A stretch of DNA of 64,000 nt from Parastagonospora avenae f. sp. tritici 18332-5 (Eukaryota; Ascomycota; Dothideomycetes; Pleosporales; Phaeosphaeriaceae): contig JAFJTR010000004.1 of the NCBI GenBank assembly GCA_022559985.1, positions 248,001-312,000 on the forward strand. The letters are read 5' to 3'. Of this stretch, positions 62,671 through 64,000 are shown piece by piece. The notes beneath the pieces were generated by a model. The model saw nothing but the letters and a program-made list of their open reading frames with translations, was not told the origin of the DNA and did not search any database. The stretch's first letter is position 1, and every line of letters begins with the position of its first letter. The translations under genes were made by a program, and so were the position numbers.

Positions 62671-63374
62671 TGGGTGGTGTCATGTGCGAGTAGAGTATAA
62701 CCCACGGTTCTACTAATGGGTGCAATGCAAGGGGCAAATATGAGCGTGAAGCTTCCTGCTGCCCCAGAAGAAATGATTTGACTTTGCTAGCAATATGCAC
62801 GTGTCTACTAAGTCGAAATTTCCTCTCAAGAACAATGTTAGTTGGCGATGCAATGATGCTGTGTGAACGTGGAAGGAAGCTATAAAAAAGAAAGACGGAA
62901 GACGGAGAAATGCAGCTTCTCATTGGTCAGGATGCGCAACTCACACTTCCACGCTGCACGCAACACGGAAGCCTATTATTGAGATGAGAACACATTATGT
63001 TTGATGCTGTGGGCTATCTAGGCATCAGTTAAAACAGGTCGAACGGTGATAAGGCGTTTCAAGTATCGTGGTCTGGCGTCGATTCGGCGACGTCAATGTG
63101 GCCTTTGTGAGCCAAAGAGCCAGGTGTCGAATTTAAGCCTCGAATCATTTAAGCTCCACCCACGCCGAGACGATTCACGACTTGTCGTTTCTGTTCCACA
63201 ACACGTGTGAACATTGGCTCTCACATTCTGCTCTCTGGGATAGATTCCCGTTTCCTTCTTTTCTCCACCGAATTGCCCTCGACTTTCAACTCACCCCGCG
63301 AAGTCCGCGACTTCCCCACACTACGTACGCAGGTACCCGCACAACTCACCACGTTGCGCATACCGACACACAAC
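62671..63374. promoter_or_regulatory. LHS1 upstream region with E-box next to inverted CCAAT
   Basis: 704 bases. The palindrome ACACGTGT (63201-63208, core CACGTG) sits 4 bases before ATTGG (63213-63217, inverted CCAAT), about 165 bases upstream of the LHS1 start. bHLH/bZIP and CCAAT-binding factors use such sites. A link to ER-stress control is only a guess, since the spacing does not match the mammalian ERSE. Confidence 0.4.
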
Positions 63375-64000
63375 ATGGCGCCGCCCGGCCGTCGGAGAGC
63401 ACAGCTCTCGCCCGCCACAATCCTCCTCGGGCTCTTCTTCCTCTTCTCGTCCACCGCCTCCGCTGCATCTGCAGTCCTGGGTGTGGATCTGGGCACCGAA
63501 TACATCAAAGCCGCGCTCGTCAAGCCCGGTGTTCCGCTCGAGATTGTCCTCACCAAGGACTCGAAACGCAAAGAGACGTCCGCCGTAGCATTCAAGCCCT
63601 CCAAGAGCGGACCCCTGTCCGCTGGTTCATACCCGGAGCGCTTCTATGGCGGTGACGCTATCGCCCTACAGGCTCGATTCCCCGCCGACGTATACCCAAA
63701 CCTAAAGCACCTCCTCGGAGTGCCGCTTGACAGCGAGATTGTTGGCGTGTACAAGGAGCGATACCCTGCCCTAGATGTTGTATCCACAGAGGACCGCAAG
63801 ACGGTCAGCTTCAACGACGCCGCATTCGCTGCTGGCTCAGAGAAGCCCTTCTCCGTCGAAGAGCTGTTGGCTATGGAATTGAAGAACGTACGGGAGAACG
63901 CAAAGGCACTGGCAGGCAAGGGCTACGATGTCCAGGACGTCGTCTTCACCGTCCCGCCCTTCTACACGGTCGCCGAGAGGCGCGCTCTCGAGGTCGCGGC
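63375..64000 (+). CDS. LHS1: Lhs1/GRP170-type ER Hsp70 (3' end outside window)
   Basis: The N-terminal ~208 residues are present and the gene continues past the window. ATG 63375 (ACAACATGGCG) opens a signal peptide ending near residue 33 (ILLGLFFLFSSTASAASA). Next come the first phosphate motif of the Hsp70 ATPase, VLGVDLGTEYIKAALVKPG, then IVLTKDSKRKETSAVAF, YGGDAIALQARFPADVYPNLKHLLG, and VQDVVFTVPPFYTVAERRALEVAA. The LKHLLG and FTVPPFYTVAERRAL segments distinguish the GRP170/HYOU1/Lhs1 branch from cytosolic Hsp70 and BiP. In yeast Lhs1 is the nucleotide exchange factor for Kar2/BiP in the ER lumen and supports import and folding of secreted proteins. No intron is visible in this part. The C-terminal substrate-binding and helical domains cannot be checked here. 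Confidence 0.88.
   Translation, partial: MAPPGRRRAQLSPATILLGLFFLFSSTASAASAVLGVDLGTEYIKAALVKPGVPLEIVLTKDSKRKETSAVAFKPSKSGPLSAGSYPERFYGGDAIALQARFPADVYPNLKHLLGVPLDSEIVGVYKERYPALDVVSTEDRKTVSFNDAAFAAGSEKPFSVEELLAMELKNVRENAKALAGKGYDVQDVVFTVPPFYTVAERRALEVA

Noticed and set aside
1..64000. CRISPR arrays, bacterial operons, rRNA genes, intact transposons
   Set aside because: None is visible; the window is eukaryotic, with spliced genes and only a decayed RNase H fragment as a mobile-element hint.

Overview
This window looks like nuclear DNA of a filamentous ascomycete (Pezizomycotina, possibly Dothideomycetes; the class is inferred and I cannot name a species). The evidence is short GT-AG introns (mostly 47-80 nt) with CTAAT/CTAAC/CTGAC-like branch sites close to AG, monocistronic genes on both strands, and typical fungal families: GH55 glucanase, HxCxHxM-type cupredoxin, fungal rhodopsin-domain membrane protein, GMC oxidoreductase, and Sda1/Rse1/Apc10/Pus7/Lhs1 housekeeping genes. 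Exon structures were worked out by hand from splice signals, phase and family conservation, and every multi-exon total below is divisible by three.

Layout. 1-11.3 kb: an RNase H-like fragment broken by a frameshift, two tandem paralogs of a family I do not recognise, a long gene-poor stretch with a degenerate ~147-bp repeat, a MIF-like protein (minus strand), another gene-poor stretch, and a CENP-X/MHF2 gene. 12.5-26.2 kb: GPI-type cupredoxin, phosphotransferase, an unknown protein, the divergent pair SDA1/RSE1 (ribosome biogenesis / U2 snRNP SF3b), and a secreted GMC oxidoreductase. 27.3-30.4 kb: a cluster of decayed genes, including two degenerate paralogs. 30.9-42.3 kb: five-exon rhodopsin-domain protein, APC10, an ELO-domain protein with a long helical tail, an Aim3-like proline-rich protein, and a single-pass membrane protein. 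45.1-64 kb: PHD-finger protein, PUS7, GH55 glucanase, seven-exon aminotransferase, a large unrecognised conserved-looking protein, sideroflexin, and the 5' part of an LHS1/GRP170-type ER Hsp70 that runs off the end.

The genes do not form an obvious pathway cluster. Most are core functions (rRNA processing, splicing, pseudouridylation, anaphase control, kinetochore/DNA repair, ER folding, lipid elongation, mitochondrial transport). The accessory parts are the left end, 26-30.9 kb, and the secreted or membrane proteins. The most unusual items are the tandem unknown family at 0.75-4.3 kb, the decayed paralog pair at 28.7-30.3 kb, the internal MIF fold, the RSE1 intron with a competing frame-breaking acceptor, and a 15-nt microexon in the aminotransferase.
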